Shown: positions 34,152 through 41,757 of the stretch, piece after piece
Numbering within the stretch: position 1 is the stretch's first letter
How the letters are laid out: each line of letters starts with the position of its first letter
Assembly (NCBI GenBank): GCA_964448115.1
Contig: CAYUVA010000013.1
Location: 1 to 64,000, forward strand
DNA from: CAYUVA01 sp964448115 [NCBI: uncultured bacterium]
Lineage (GTDB): Bacteria > CAYUVA01
DNA: 64,000 nucleotides
Reading direction: 5' to 3'
The notes under the pieces: generated by a model
Told to the model about the DNA's origin: nothing
The model's database searches: none
The model's input: the letters and a program-made list of their open reading frames with translations, nothing else
Translations under genes and position numbers: made by a program

Positions 34152-35831
34152 TTAAAGCATTTCGTTTTCAACCTGGTAAATGAAGATAAGGTCGGGCCAC
34201 AGCAGGGAGCGATACTCCTCGTAGATAGCCTGAAGCCTCCTGAACCTCTCCTCATGGGACATTATGTGGATGATCGTGTCGTAGCAGTAGATCCGATCCC
34301 TGTTCTCTGGGCGAATGATATCCCAGTAGTGGTTGCCGAAGACGATATACTTGATATCAAAGGCTCGTACCTGTTCTTCGAGCAATGAAGGATCGGCTGG
34401 AAGCCCGATGATGTTGCGTCCGGTCTGATAGATAAGCTCTAGCGGATAGCCGGGTTGAGCCATTATATTGCCCGGGGGGAGGGTGTTTATGTAGGCAGCC
34501 GTGTTGGCGCTTTCCAGTTCAGCAGTCGATGCCAGCACTGGATAGCGATGCTCCTGGTACCAGATCAAAGCCAGAGCCAGTGATGCAAGTGCGATCACCC
34601 CTTGAAGGGACCTTGCCAGTTGCGGGCTGAAGCCATCATCGCTTTTGATCCTTTGTGCTAGATTGACTGCAAGCCTGGCCAATATAATCAGCCCACTACC
34701 CCAAATATAAGCTCCGGCGATCGCCGAGGGGAGGCTGTAGCGGGGACGAAAGCTCTGCATGGGGAGGGGAACGAGGAATACGACAAAAAGCATAAGGATA
34801 CTGGTGCCTAGCAGCCAAAGCTTGGGATTAACCCTTCGGCTTTGATAAATGCTGTAGATAAAGGCAATCAGGCAGGCGATGAACAGGCAGAATAGGATAT
34901 AGTTGCGCACCAGGAATAAGGCTCGCGGACCTTGTTGCGACAGCGGATTGAAGATGTAAAACAGGTTTGGCAATAGATGCGACAGCCAATCCTTGGTCAG
35001 GTGGAATTTCTGTAAAACGGCTGTCTGGGGCAGGAAATTGGGGTTGAATATCGCTGCCAGGCTTATTCTGCTTGTATCCTCCAGCAGCCCGTCCAATCCG
35101 CCAGGCTGCAATGGATACTTGCGATAATGAAAATACCGAGTCAAAAGCCACGAGATGTAAGCAGCCGCCGTGCTCGCCAGCGGGATGATATTCCTTGGTA
35201 TTATTCGCTTATCTTTTATCGCTGTTGCAACCAGCATTCCTGTCATCACTAGCATCAAAAGCAAGACAAAATCAGAGGTATAAGCTGCTGCGATCCCAAG
35301 GAACGATGCCATGTACAGCGATCTCGCCTTGCCCAGTAGCCCTGAAAAATAAAAGTAAAGCACCGCAATGAAGATGGTCAGCATGAACGACTCCTTGTAG
35401 ATGCTCTGCGAGTGTTGGATATGCAACGGGATAATCGAGCAGAATAACAAGGCGATGTTCTTTACCAGCCAATCGACCTTTGCCTTGGTCATCAAGGCAT
35501 AAAACAAGTAGAATGTGGCAAGCGAGCTGACCAGCGATAGCAGCAATGCACCTTTGATATATCCGCCAATGAAGTGGAACAGCCAAATAAAATAAGGATA
35601 AAGCGGCGGGTGCAGGGTGTAGAAGAAGTCGAAATAGACCGTGTGGCTGGGGAAATTCCTCGCCAGGGTTAGATACGATGCCCCATCCCAGGCGATTAAA
35701 AAATGGGTTCTATCCCAGAAGATACGAATTACAGCGAACAGGACAAATACAGCAAGCAGCGTCAATCTCTCCAGGCGCGCGCCGCTTGAAAGATGCCTAT
35801 CTGCATTCGATGGAAATAGGTGGCTGATCAT
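34152..35831 (-). CDS. GT39-like membrane glycosyltransferase
   Basis: 559 aa, about eleven membrane spans in residues 20-445, then a soluble tail. The first loop carries AWDGASYLTLARNFPSHTVYFDF and the TLHPPLYPYFIWLF segment, the acidic plus HxPP pattern of polyprenyl-phosphate-dependent transferases. Start and upstream stop overlap (ATGA), coupling it to the coiled-coil protein gene upstream. Substrates unknown; distinct in sequence from the 663-aa relative at 3223. Confidence 0.7.
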   Translation of the reverse strand: MISHLFPSNADRHLSSGARLERLTLLAVFVLFAVIRIFWDRTHFLIAWDGASYLTLARNFPSHTVYFDFFYTLHPPLYPYFIWLFHFIGGYIKGALLLSLVSSLATFYLFYALMTKAKVDWLVKNIALLFCSIIPLHIQHSQSIYKESFMLTIFIAVLYFYFSGLLGKARSLYMASFLGIAAAYTSDFVLLLMLVMTGMLVATAIKDKRIIPRNIIPLASTAAAYISWLLTRYFHYRKYPLQPGGLDGLLEDTSRISLAAIFNPNFLPQTAVLQKFHLTKDWLSHLLPNLFYIFNPLSQQGPRALFLVRNYILFCLFIACLIAFIYSIYQSRRVNPKLWLLGTSILMLFVVFLVPLPMQSFRPRYSLPSAIAGAYIWGSGLIILARLAVNLAQRIKSDDGFSPQLARSLQGVIALASLALALIWYQEHRYPVLASTAELESANTAAYINTLPPGNIMAQPGYPLELIYQTGRNIIGLPADPSLLEEQVRAFDIKYIVFGNHYWDIIRPENRDRIYCYDTIIHIMSHEERFRRLQAIYEEYRSLLWPDLIFIYQVENEML

Positions 35832-36304
35832 CTAGTCTTGAGGATCATAATCCCCACTATAACAATAAGGGCGAAGACGAGCAGAAGGATTATGTTTCCG
35901 AGTGTCTTGCGCGCTTTGGCTCGTTCTTGCTCTTTTTTGGCTCTTCTGCTGATGCGGTCTGCTTTTCTCTCGAACCTGGGGGCAGGTGGTTTTTGCGCTG
36001 CCTTTGCCTTGGCAGCCTGCGGACTCTCGGTAGGCTCTGATTTTTCTTTTGTAGTTTCTGCTGGTTCCCCTGTACCAGGGCTGAGTCCGATGTCTCTCTC
36101 CACTTCCTCGTATTCGACACCAGCCAGCCTTGCGTACTTCTGCTTGGCTTCCTTTAGCTCCTTTTCTAGCTTCCTTAACGGGCTATAATATCCTATTTTA
36201 TCTACCTCTCTGCTTTGTTTCAGTTGCTCCTCGTATCTCTTATGGCGAGCGATCTTCCTTTTGAGATCTTCGATCTTTACCCTGAGTGAATAAAGGTCAT
36301 CCAT
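35828..36304 (-). CDS. coiled-coil protein with C-terminal membrane anchor
   Basis: 158 aa. Residues ~1-70 form a heptad-like coiled coil (LYSLRVKIEDLKRKIARHK...), ~75-130 are low-complexity and charged (Pro/Ala/Lys/Glu), and ~134-155 are a single span (NIILLLVFALIVIVGIMIL). A tail-anchored cytoplasmic protein. Not recognised as a known family. First gene of a two-gene unit with the GT39-like transferase. Confidence 0.6.
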   Translation of the reverse strand: MDDLYSLRVKIEDLKRKIARHKRYEEQLKQSREVDKIGYYSPLRKLEKELKEAKQKYARLAGVEYEEVERDIGLSPGTGEPAETTKEKSEPTESPQAAKAKAAQKPPAPRFERKADRISRRAKKEQERAKARKTLGNIILLLVFALIVIVGIMILKTR

Positions 36305-36329
36305 GATTTATACCCCTATTTTAATAATA

Positions 36330-36403
36330 TGCGCCTGAGAGGACTCGAACCTCCGGCACAGGGATTAGGAATCCCTTGCTCTATCCTACTGAGCTACAGG
36401 CGC
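36330..36403 (-). tRNA. tRNA-Arg (anticodon CCT)
   Basis: A 74-nt cloverleaf on the minus strand. Acceptor stem GCGCCTG pairs with CAGGCGC, discriminator A. D-arm TAGCTC-AGTAGGATA-GAGC; anticodon stem AGGGA with loop TTCCTAA gives anticodon CCT (reads AGG); T-arm has GGTTCGAGTCC. The CCA end is not encoded. Confidence 0.93.
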
Positions 36404-36422
36404 AGTAGCTAAACTTATAGAT

Positions 36423-36451
36423 ACTATATACTCTGATTGTTCAATTTTCAA
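36423..36451 (-). promoter_or_regulatory. predicted sigma70 promoter of tRNA-Arg
   Basis: On the minus strand TTGAAA (36451-36446), 17-bp spacer, TATAGT (36428-36423), 19 bp before the mature 5' end. Confidence 0.6.
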
Positions 36452-36515
36452 CCCTTGACAGATGATGTATGAAACACCCCTCATTAAGCGGTAAAATACT
36501 TGGCTGTTATGGTAT

Positions 36516-36545
36516 TTGACTTGGAAAGGGGTGTTTGGCTATACT
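36516..36545 (+). promoter_or_regulatory. possible promoter of the metallophosphoesterase gene
   Basis: TTGACT (36516-36521), 18-bp spacer, TATACT (36540-36545). An inverted repeat AAACACCCCT / AGGGGTGTTT (about 36472-36481 and 36527-36536) overlaps the spacer and could be an operator. Confidence 0.45.
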
Positions 36546-36642
36546 CATAATAGTCGCTTAATTGTGGCATAATGGTCGCTTTGGAATATATGATCGCGAA
36601 GAATAATGAACTCGGGAAGAGAAAACCAGGGGGATAAAGATA

Positions 36643-38889
36643 ATGAATAAAGACAGAGGCTGTATCATCCTTCTGTCATTGGTATCAATAGTATCGTTTT
36701 TTTCCATCGGCTATGCGCTAGATGAGCCTACACAGGTGCATATAAATTGCAAGGGTGATCCAAGCAACTCCATGACCGTCCTTTGGAAGACTGGCGGTAC
36801 CACCCAGACCAGCACGGTAAAATGGGGAACAAACCCGTCGAACCTCAACAATACAGCCACCGGCACCCAGTTCCCATCACCCAACCAACTGAGCGGCACC
36901 ATACACGAGGTGGAGCTAACCGGATTGGAGCCAAATACACTTTATTATTACAAGTGTGGGGACAACCTCGATGGCTGGAGCACGGTTTACTCATTCGTGA
37001 CCGCCCAGACCGAGCTACATTACGAGGATTTTTCATTCGCAGCCTTCGGGGATACACACTACAACAACTCCAACACGCTCAACCTGGTGAACCGCCTTGC
37101 GCAGCAGCTCAATCCACCTTTTGAGTTCTTCGTCCACTGCGGGGATATCACCTACGCTGATGGCATCCAGGGTCGCTGGGATGATTTCTTCAATAACTGG
37201 TTGACGGTGATGCCTAATTTACCTGGTTTTTTAATACCCGGAGAACATGAGGACGAATACTTCATTATCGATATGGGTATCACTACTTACCTGGGGAGAT
37301 TCGCCCTGCCGAACAACGAGGTCTTTTATTCATTTGACTGGGGCAGGGTACACTTCATCATGCTTTACAGCGACTGGGAGAACCCGGCAAAGCCCGAAGA
37401 GGAGGATATGCAGAAGATCTGGCTGGAGATGCACCTGCAGGAGATCGCCGAAGATCCCACCATAAAATGGAAGATAATAGTGCTCCATAGACCGCTTTAT
37501 AGCTCTGGAGAGACCTATGGTAGTGACCTTGAGTGGCGGGATTACCTGGCTCCACTATGTGACCAGTATGGCATCGACCTGGTACTTTCGGCGCATGAGC
37601 GCAACTATGAGCGCACTTATCCGCTCAACAACAACGAGGTGGTTAATACGGATCCCAATCATTACATAGAGCCAGAGGGCACGATATATGTGGTAACCGG
37701 TGGCGGGGGAGCAGGCAAGGACACCAGTTTCGAGAATCCACCACCTTCATGGTCTGCCTTCAGACAAGCCGAGTACCACTACCTGCACATCAATGTATAT
37801 CGTTACGGCAGGCTGGAGATTATAGCCAAGAAGTCCTCTGATGGAACCGAGATCGACTCTTTTACTATTGACAAGCTGGAGCCAACGCCAACGCCTACGC
37901 CGACCGAGACCTGGGAGCCGACCGATACCAAGACCCCGATGCCGACCGGCACTCCCACCCCATCGATCAGCGCCACGCCAACATTCACTGCCACTCCAAC
38001 CAAGACAGCCATGCCGACCTGGACGCCGACCATTACGCCAAGCGGGGGACCGCAATATACCTCCACGCCGACAGCGACTGCCACGCCGTTACCCTCAGGA
38101 CCAAAGGTGCTGGTCGGTGGTTATTGGGATACTTACCTGACTGCAACTGAAGGTGGAAACATGAGAATATCAGCCCTGGTTACCGAGCCGGAGATGAGAG
38201 CGGTCGAGCTTTACTACGGAGGGATGGCTACTGGCATATTGCTCTACGACGATGGTCAGCATGGCGATTTTGGCTTCGGAGACGGGCTTTATGGGAACCA
38301 GTTCACCTTCGCGCCGGGAGACTATGCACCGCGCTACCTGTTCGAGCTTCAGCCCTCGAATCGGCAGGGGATTTTTGGACCCCTATGGCCATATCTGCCT
38401 ATGTACACCGGACCGACCTTCACGCCGACAATAGCTCCAGCGACCGCCACGCCAACGGCTACCAATACCCCTACGCCTAGCGGTCTCGCAGAGCTTTGCA
38501 AGGCTTATATCGACCCGGATCCGATGAGCAACTGCGATGAGATCGCCTATTACAACTGTTCCAATCCAGAGGTCTCTTGTGATTTCGATGCAGTTGCCTA
38601 CATCGTTACCCACTATAGCGCGCAGTTGGAGGATTCTTATCGCTTCGAGTGGCGAAAAAATATGGAGGTTTATGAGTTCTACGAGGGAGTCGTCTCCGAG
38701 GAGTGCGATCCGCAGTTCTTTATCAGTGAGCTGATCATCGACACTGAGACCCGTAGTTACTGCAACGATGACTGGCGGGTGGAGTTCTACTACAACGATG
38801 AGCTGATCCACTTCATGGAGTTCGATATCACGGCGGACACGCACGACTGTCGCTGCCTGGAGCCGACCCCAAAGGCGCCCGAACTCTGA
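36643..38889 (+). CDS. secreted purple-acid-phosphatase-like metallophosphoesterase
   Basis: 748 aa, signal peptide ~1-27. A fibronectin-like N-terminal domain (28-122) precedes the calcineurin-type domain (~128-400) with GDTHY (136-140), GDITYAD (167-173), GEHED (200-204), H282 in VLHRP and AHERNYERTYP (317-327). The usual GNHE asparagine ligand is glutamate (GEHE), and GHxH is SAHE, so the metal site is modified. Then comes a Thr/Pro linker (~413-485), a ~100-residue beta domain (487-584) shared with the 673-aa protein at 61070, a second TP linker (~590-612) and a cysteine-rich C-terminal domain (~617-740, nine Cys). Extracellular phosphate-ester or nucleotide hydrolysis is expected if active. 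Confidence 0.8.
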   Translation: MNKDRGCIILLSLVSIVSFFSIGYALDEPTQVHINCKGDPSNSMTVLWKTGGTTQTSTVKWGTNPSNLNNTATGTQFPSPNQLSGTIHEVELTGLEPNTLYYYKCGDNLDGWSTVYSFVTAQTELHYEDFSFAAFGDTHYNNSNTLNLVNRLAQQLNPPFEFFVHCGDITYADGIQGRWDDFFNNWLTVMPNLPGFLIPGEHEDEYFIIDMGITTYLGRFALPNNEVFYSFDWGRVHFIMLYSDWENPAKPEEEDMQKIWLEMHLQEIAEDPTIKWKIIVLHRPLYSSGETYGSDLEWRDYLAPLCDQYGIDLVLSAHERNYERTYPLNNNEVVNTDPNHYIEPEGTIYVVTGGGGAGKDTSFENPPPSWSAFRQAEYHYLHINVYRYGRLEIIAKKSSDGTEIDSFTIDKLEPTPTPTPTETWEPTDTKTPMPTGTPTPSISATPTFTATPTKTAMPTWTPTITPSGGPQYTSTPTATATPLPSGPKVLVGGYWDTYLTATEGGNMRISALVTEPEMRAVELYYGGMATGILLYDDGQHGDFGFGDGLYGNQFTFAPGDYAPRYLFELQPSNRQGIFGPLWPYLPMYTGPTFTPTIAPATATPTATNTPTPSGLAELCKAYIDPDPMSNCDEIAYYNCSNPEVSCDFDAVAYIVTHYSAQLEDSYRFEWRKNMEVYEFYEGVVSEECDPQFFISELIIDTETRSYCNDDWRVEFYYNDELIHFMEFDITADTHDCRCLEPTPKAPEL

Positions 38890-38899
38890 TAACGGCAGG

Positions 38900-40843
38900 T
38901 TATCGGTCTTCTATCGCTGCGGATAACCCCCGATATTCTTTTTCCAATGTACCAAAGTCGGTAACCAGTGGGCAATCGGGAAGACTGTTTAAAAACATCC
39001 TGCCATACCCCTTGGTAAGAACCCGACTATCCAACAGGCAAAGTATCCCGGTGTCCTTGGCGCTTCTTAAAAGCCTGCCCATACCCTGCTTCAATAGTAT
39101 CACCGCCTGTGGGATCTGGTACTCGTAAAAAGCGCTTTTGCCCTGTTGATTGATCTGCTCTATGCGTGCCTCGACTATCGGCTCCGAGGGGACTGCGAAG
39201 GGGAGCTTATCGATGATTACGCATCCCAGCGATTCACCTTGCACATCGATCCCCTGCCAGAAGCTGCTGGTGGCAAACAAGACCGAGGAGACATCGTCCC
39301 TGAACTGTTCCAGTAGTTCACCCTTCTGCTTCTGTCCCTGAAGGAGCAGCCTGAAGGGGAGCTTATTCTTCAGTTCGTTGTAGGCTCGGTTCATGTTGTG
39401 ATAGCTGGTAAACAGCACCAGGGCTCTGCCATCGGTGAGCTTGATGATCTTCTCAATCAATTCGATAGCCCTTGATAAGTATTCATCGTTTCTCGGTTCG
39501 GGGATATCCTGGGGGACGAAGAGCAGCGCCTGGCTCTTGAAATCGAAGCTGGAGGGGAGGATGGCGGCAACTGCCTCTTGTACTCCGAGCCTGCTTTTTA
39601 CAAAGTCGAAGTTACCTTGGGTAGCAAGGGTTGCCGAGGTCAGGATAACAGTCATTATCCGATCCAGGACTTCTGCCTTGAATGCCATTGCGATATTTAT
39701 CGGCGAGGCACCGAGCCTGGTTCCACGGGTCAGCGGCTCCATCCAGTAAACATAACTCGGATCGGATCGGCTCATTATAAGATTGATTGCAGCAGCTAGC
39801 TCCCTTGCCCTGTTTCGTAATCTATCGTATATATCCGAGTCGTCCAAGACCGATAGCTCCTCTTCCATGAGCTGCACCTGGTTTAACAGGTTCATCATGG
39901 GCGTATAAGCGAGGCTGGTATATCTATCATCCTTTATGCGCACTCGATTCTCTATGCCGCTGAAGCATTCAAAGAAGCTTCGGCTTCCCATCTCCACGCC
40001 CGAAACAGCATTTAGCAAATCCTGGCAGTCCTTATTGCTATTCTTGATATCTCTTCGGATATCGCCAATAAGGTCTGTAAAGCTGTAATTGGAGACAGTG
40101 ATACTGAAGAAATCGGTAGCGATATCCTCCAGTTGATGCGCCTCATCGAAGACAACTACCTGGTGTTCCGGTAACAGGTTGGTCTCTGATAGTCCGCGGA
40201 TGGAGATATCAGCAAAGTAGAGATGATGATTAACCACCACGATATTGGCTTTGGCAGCCTTCCTGCGGGCTTTATTGACGAAACAGTTTCCGCTACAGTG
40301 GCACTTTGATGACCCGATACAGCTCTCCGATGTGGAGCAGATCTCCTTCCAGGTCGGAAAGTTCTCCGGCAATCCTTCAAGTTCCGATTTCTCCCCGCTC
40401 TCGGTTGTATTTACCCAGTCAAGTATCCTTTGATAATGTTTTATTTCCTCCTTTTCGAAGAAGGTGGGCTGTTGATTGAAAAGCTCCAATCTTCTCCTGC
40501 AGATATAGTTGGCTCTTCCTTTAAGGTATGTAAAGCTGAGATTCGGCTTTATTAGGTCGCGCACCAGTGGGATATCCTTGCGCATCAGTTGGTCTTGCAG
40601 GGTCTTGGTTCCAGTGGAAACGACCACTTTTCGGTTGCTAATCACTGCTGGTATGAGATAAGCGAGTGTTTTGCCGGTGCCGGTGCCTGCCTCGACAAGC
40701 AGGTGGTTTCCCCGGCTGGCAGCCTGCAAGACCAGCTTGCTCATCTCCAGTTGACTTGGGCGGTACTCGAAGAAGGGGAGCTTTTTTTCCAACAGACCCC
40801 CCTCACCGAAGATCTCCCTCATATCATAAGCTGCCCCGGGCAT
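38900..40843 (-). CDS. dinG: DinG/XPD-family ATP-dependent DNA helicase
   Basis: 647 aa superfamily 2 helicase. Walker A EAGTGTGKT (51-59), an iron-sulfur cluster region with cysteines in YICRRR (~112-117) and CIGSSKCHCSGNCF (~175-188), DEAH box VVFDEAHQLED (~229-239), and C-terminal motifs LFTSYHNMNRAY and QGMGRLLRS (~585-595). Unwinds 5'-3' and removes R-loops or D-loops. Its 3' end faces the end of the phosphoesterase gene across 10 bp. Confidence 0.88.
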   Translation of the reverse strand: MPGAAYDMREIFGEGGLLEKKLPFFEYRPSQLEMSKLVLQAASRGNHLLVEAGTGTGKTLAYLIPAVISNRKVVVSTGTKTLQDQLMRKDIPLVRDLIKPNLSFTYLKGRANYICRRRLELFNQQPTFFEKEEIKHYQRILDWVNTTESGEKSELEGLPENFPTWKEICSTSESCIGSSKCHCSGNCFVNKARRKAAKANIVVVNHHLYFADISIRGLSETNLLPEHQVVVFDEAHQLEDIATDFFSITVSNYSFTDLIGDIRRDIKNSNKDCQDLLNAVSGVEMGSRSFFECFSGIENRVRIKDDRYTSLAYTPMMNLLNQVQLMEEELSVLDDSDIYDRLRNRARELAAAINLIMSRSDPSYVYWMEPLTRGTRLGASPINIAMAFKAEVLDRIMTVILTSATLATQGNFDFVKSRLGVQEAVAAILPSSFDFKSQALLFVPQDIPEPRNDEYLSRAIELIEKIIKLTDGRALVLFTSYHNMNRAYNELKNKLPFRLLLQGQKQKGELLEQFRDDVSSVLFATSSFWQGIDVQGESLGCVIIDKLPFAVPSEPIVEARIEQINQQGKSAFYEYQIPQAVILLKQGMGRLLRSAKDTGILCLLDSRVLTKGYGRMFLNSLPDCPLVTDFGTLEKEYRGLSAAIEDR

Positions 40844-40899
40844 GGCTTTAGACGATTAGTTCATGGTTTATATAAGCTGAATTAAAGGATCTAGTTACT

Positions 40900-41520
40900 T
40901 TATTCTCTCAGCAATCTAAGCGATTCTGCCCAATCAAGGAACTCCTGGAAGTGATCTCCAAAGTCCTCTGGCGATGCCATATATCCAAGGACATATAGAT
41001 TCTTCTTGCTGTGGTAACAAAGAAGTATTGCCTTTCTTTGTATGTCGAACCTGCCAAAGCTTCTCATCGGTATCAGGAAGCTGCCATCGATGCGCCTAAA
41101 CCTTTGGAGGCTTGGGCTTATGCTCATATTGAGATCCAACTGACTCCAACTGGAGAGCTTCTGCTTTTTTCCTTTTAGTTTATCGGTAACCTCGATGAAG
41201 ATATCCTTGGATTTCTTTAGTTTCGGGGAGATTGCTACCGAGAAGATCTGTGCACTTGATCCCTTGGTTATGAAGAGAAGGTCTAATGGATCCGCCTTGA
41301 CATACTTCCATCGATAATAAGGGATATCAAGGAGATAGGCATGATACCTGTTTACATATTTCCCGTTGATATAGTTTTTTTTCGGTACCGGCGGCGCTTG
41401 TATTTCTTTTAGAACCTTGTCCTCGTAGCTGCAAGAGAAAAAAAGGCAGGGGAATGAGAACAAAAGGCTCAGCCCGAATACGAGCTTATACCTGCGATCT
41501 AGCGATAACAGCCTTGACAT
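40900..41520 (-). CDS. putative lipoprotein
   Basis: About 206 aa from the ATG at 41520; a longer frame to 41586 would put 22 unusual residues before the signal sequence. A lipobox-like FFSC-S follows the hydrophobic segment (about residues 14-30). The body (~45-200) has an alternating beta pattern and ends DHFQEFLDWAESLRLL. No family recognised. It is transcribed separately from dinG by a 57-bp gap but in the same direction. Confidence 0.55.
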   Translation of the reverse strand: MSRLLSLDRRYKLVFGLSLLFSFPCLFFSCSYEDKVLKEIQAPPVPKKNYINGKYVNRYHAYLLDIPYYRWKYVKADPLDLLFITKGSSAQIFSVAISPKLKKSKDIFIEVTDKLKGKKQKLSSWSQLDLNMSISPSLQRFRRIDGSFLIPMRSFGRFDIQRKAILLCYHSKKNLYVLGYMASPEDFGDHFQEFLDWAESLRLLRE

Positions 41521-41757
41521 GGTATGCAGGCTTTTATCAGAATGGTTTGTAAGTGTCAATAATAGTGTTGTAGCATCTATTGACATTGGCTGAATAATAT
41601 TTTAAGTATGAAGATGAAAGCAGGATCCAGCCTGGTTCAGCATTTTTTGCTCGAGGTTGCGATGCTGGCTCATCTAAAGATAGAATGAGTTCATGATATT
41701 CGAGATGGGAAAAATGAATTGGTATATAACTGAACACAATAAGGAGGAGTATAATTG

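Noticed and set aside
36455-36460. TTGACA as a -35 box for the phosphoesterase gene
   Set aside because: No -10 hexamer at suitable distance; the TTGACT/TATACT pair further downstream fits better.
37863-38096. tandem ACGCC/CCGAC-rich DNA as a separate repeat element
   Set aside because: It is coding sequence for a Thr/Pro linker in the phosphoesterase.
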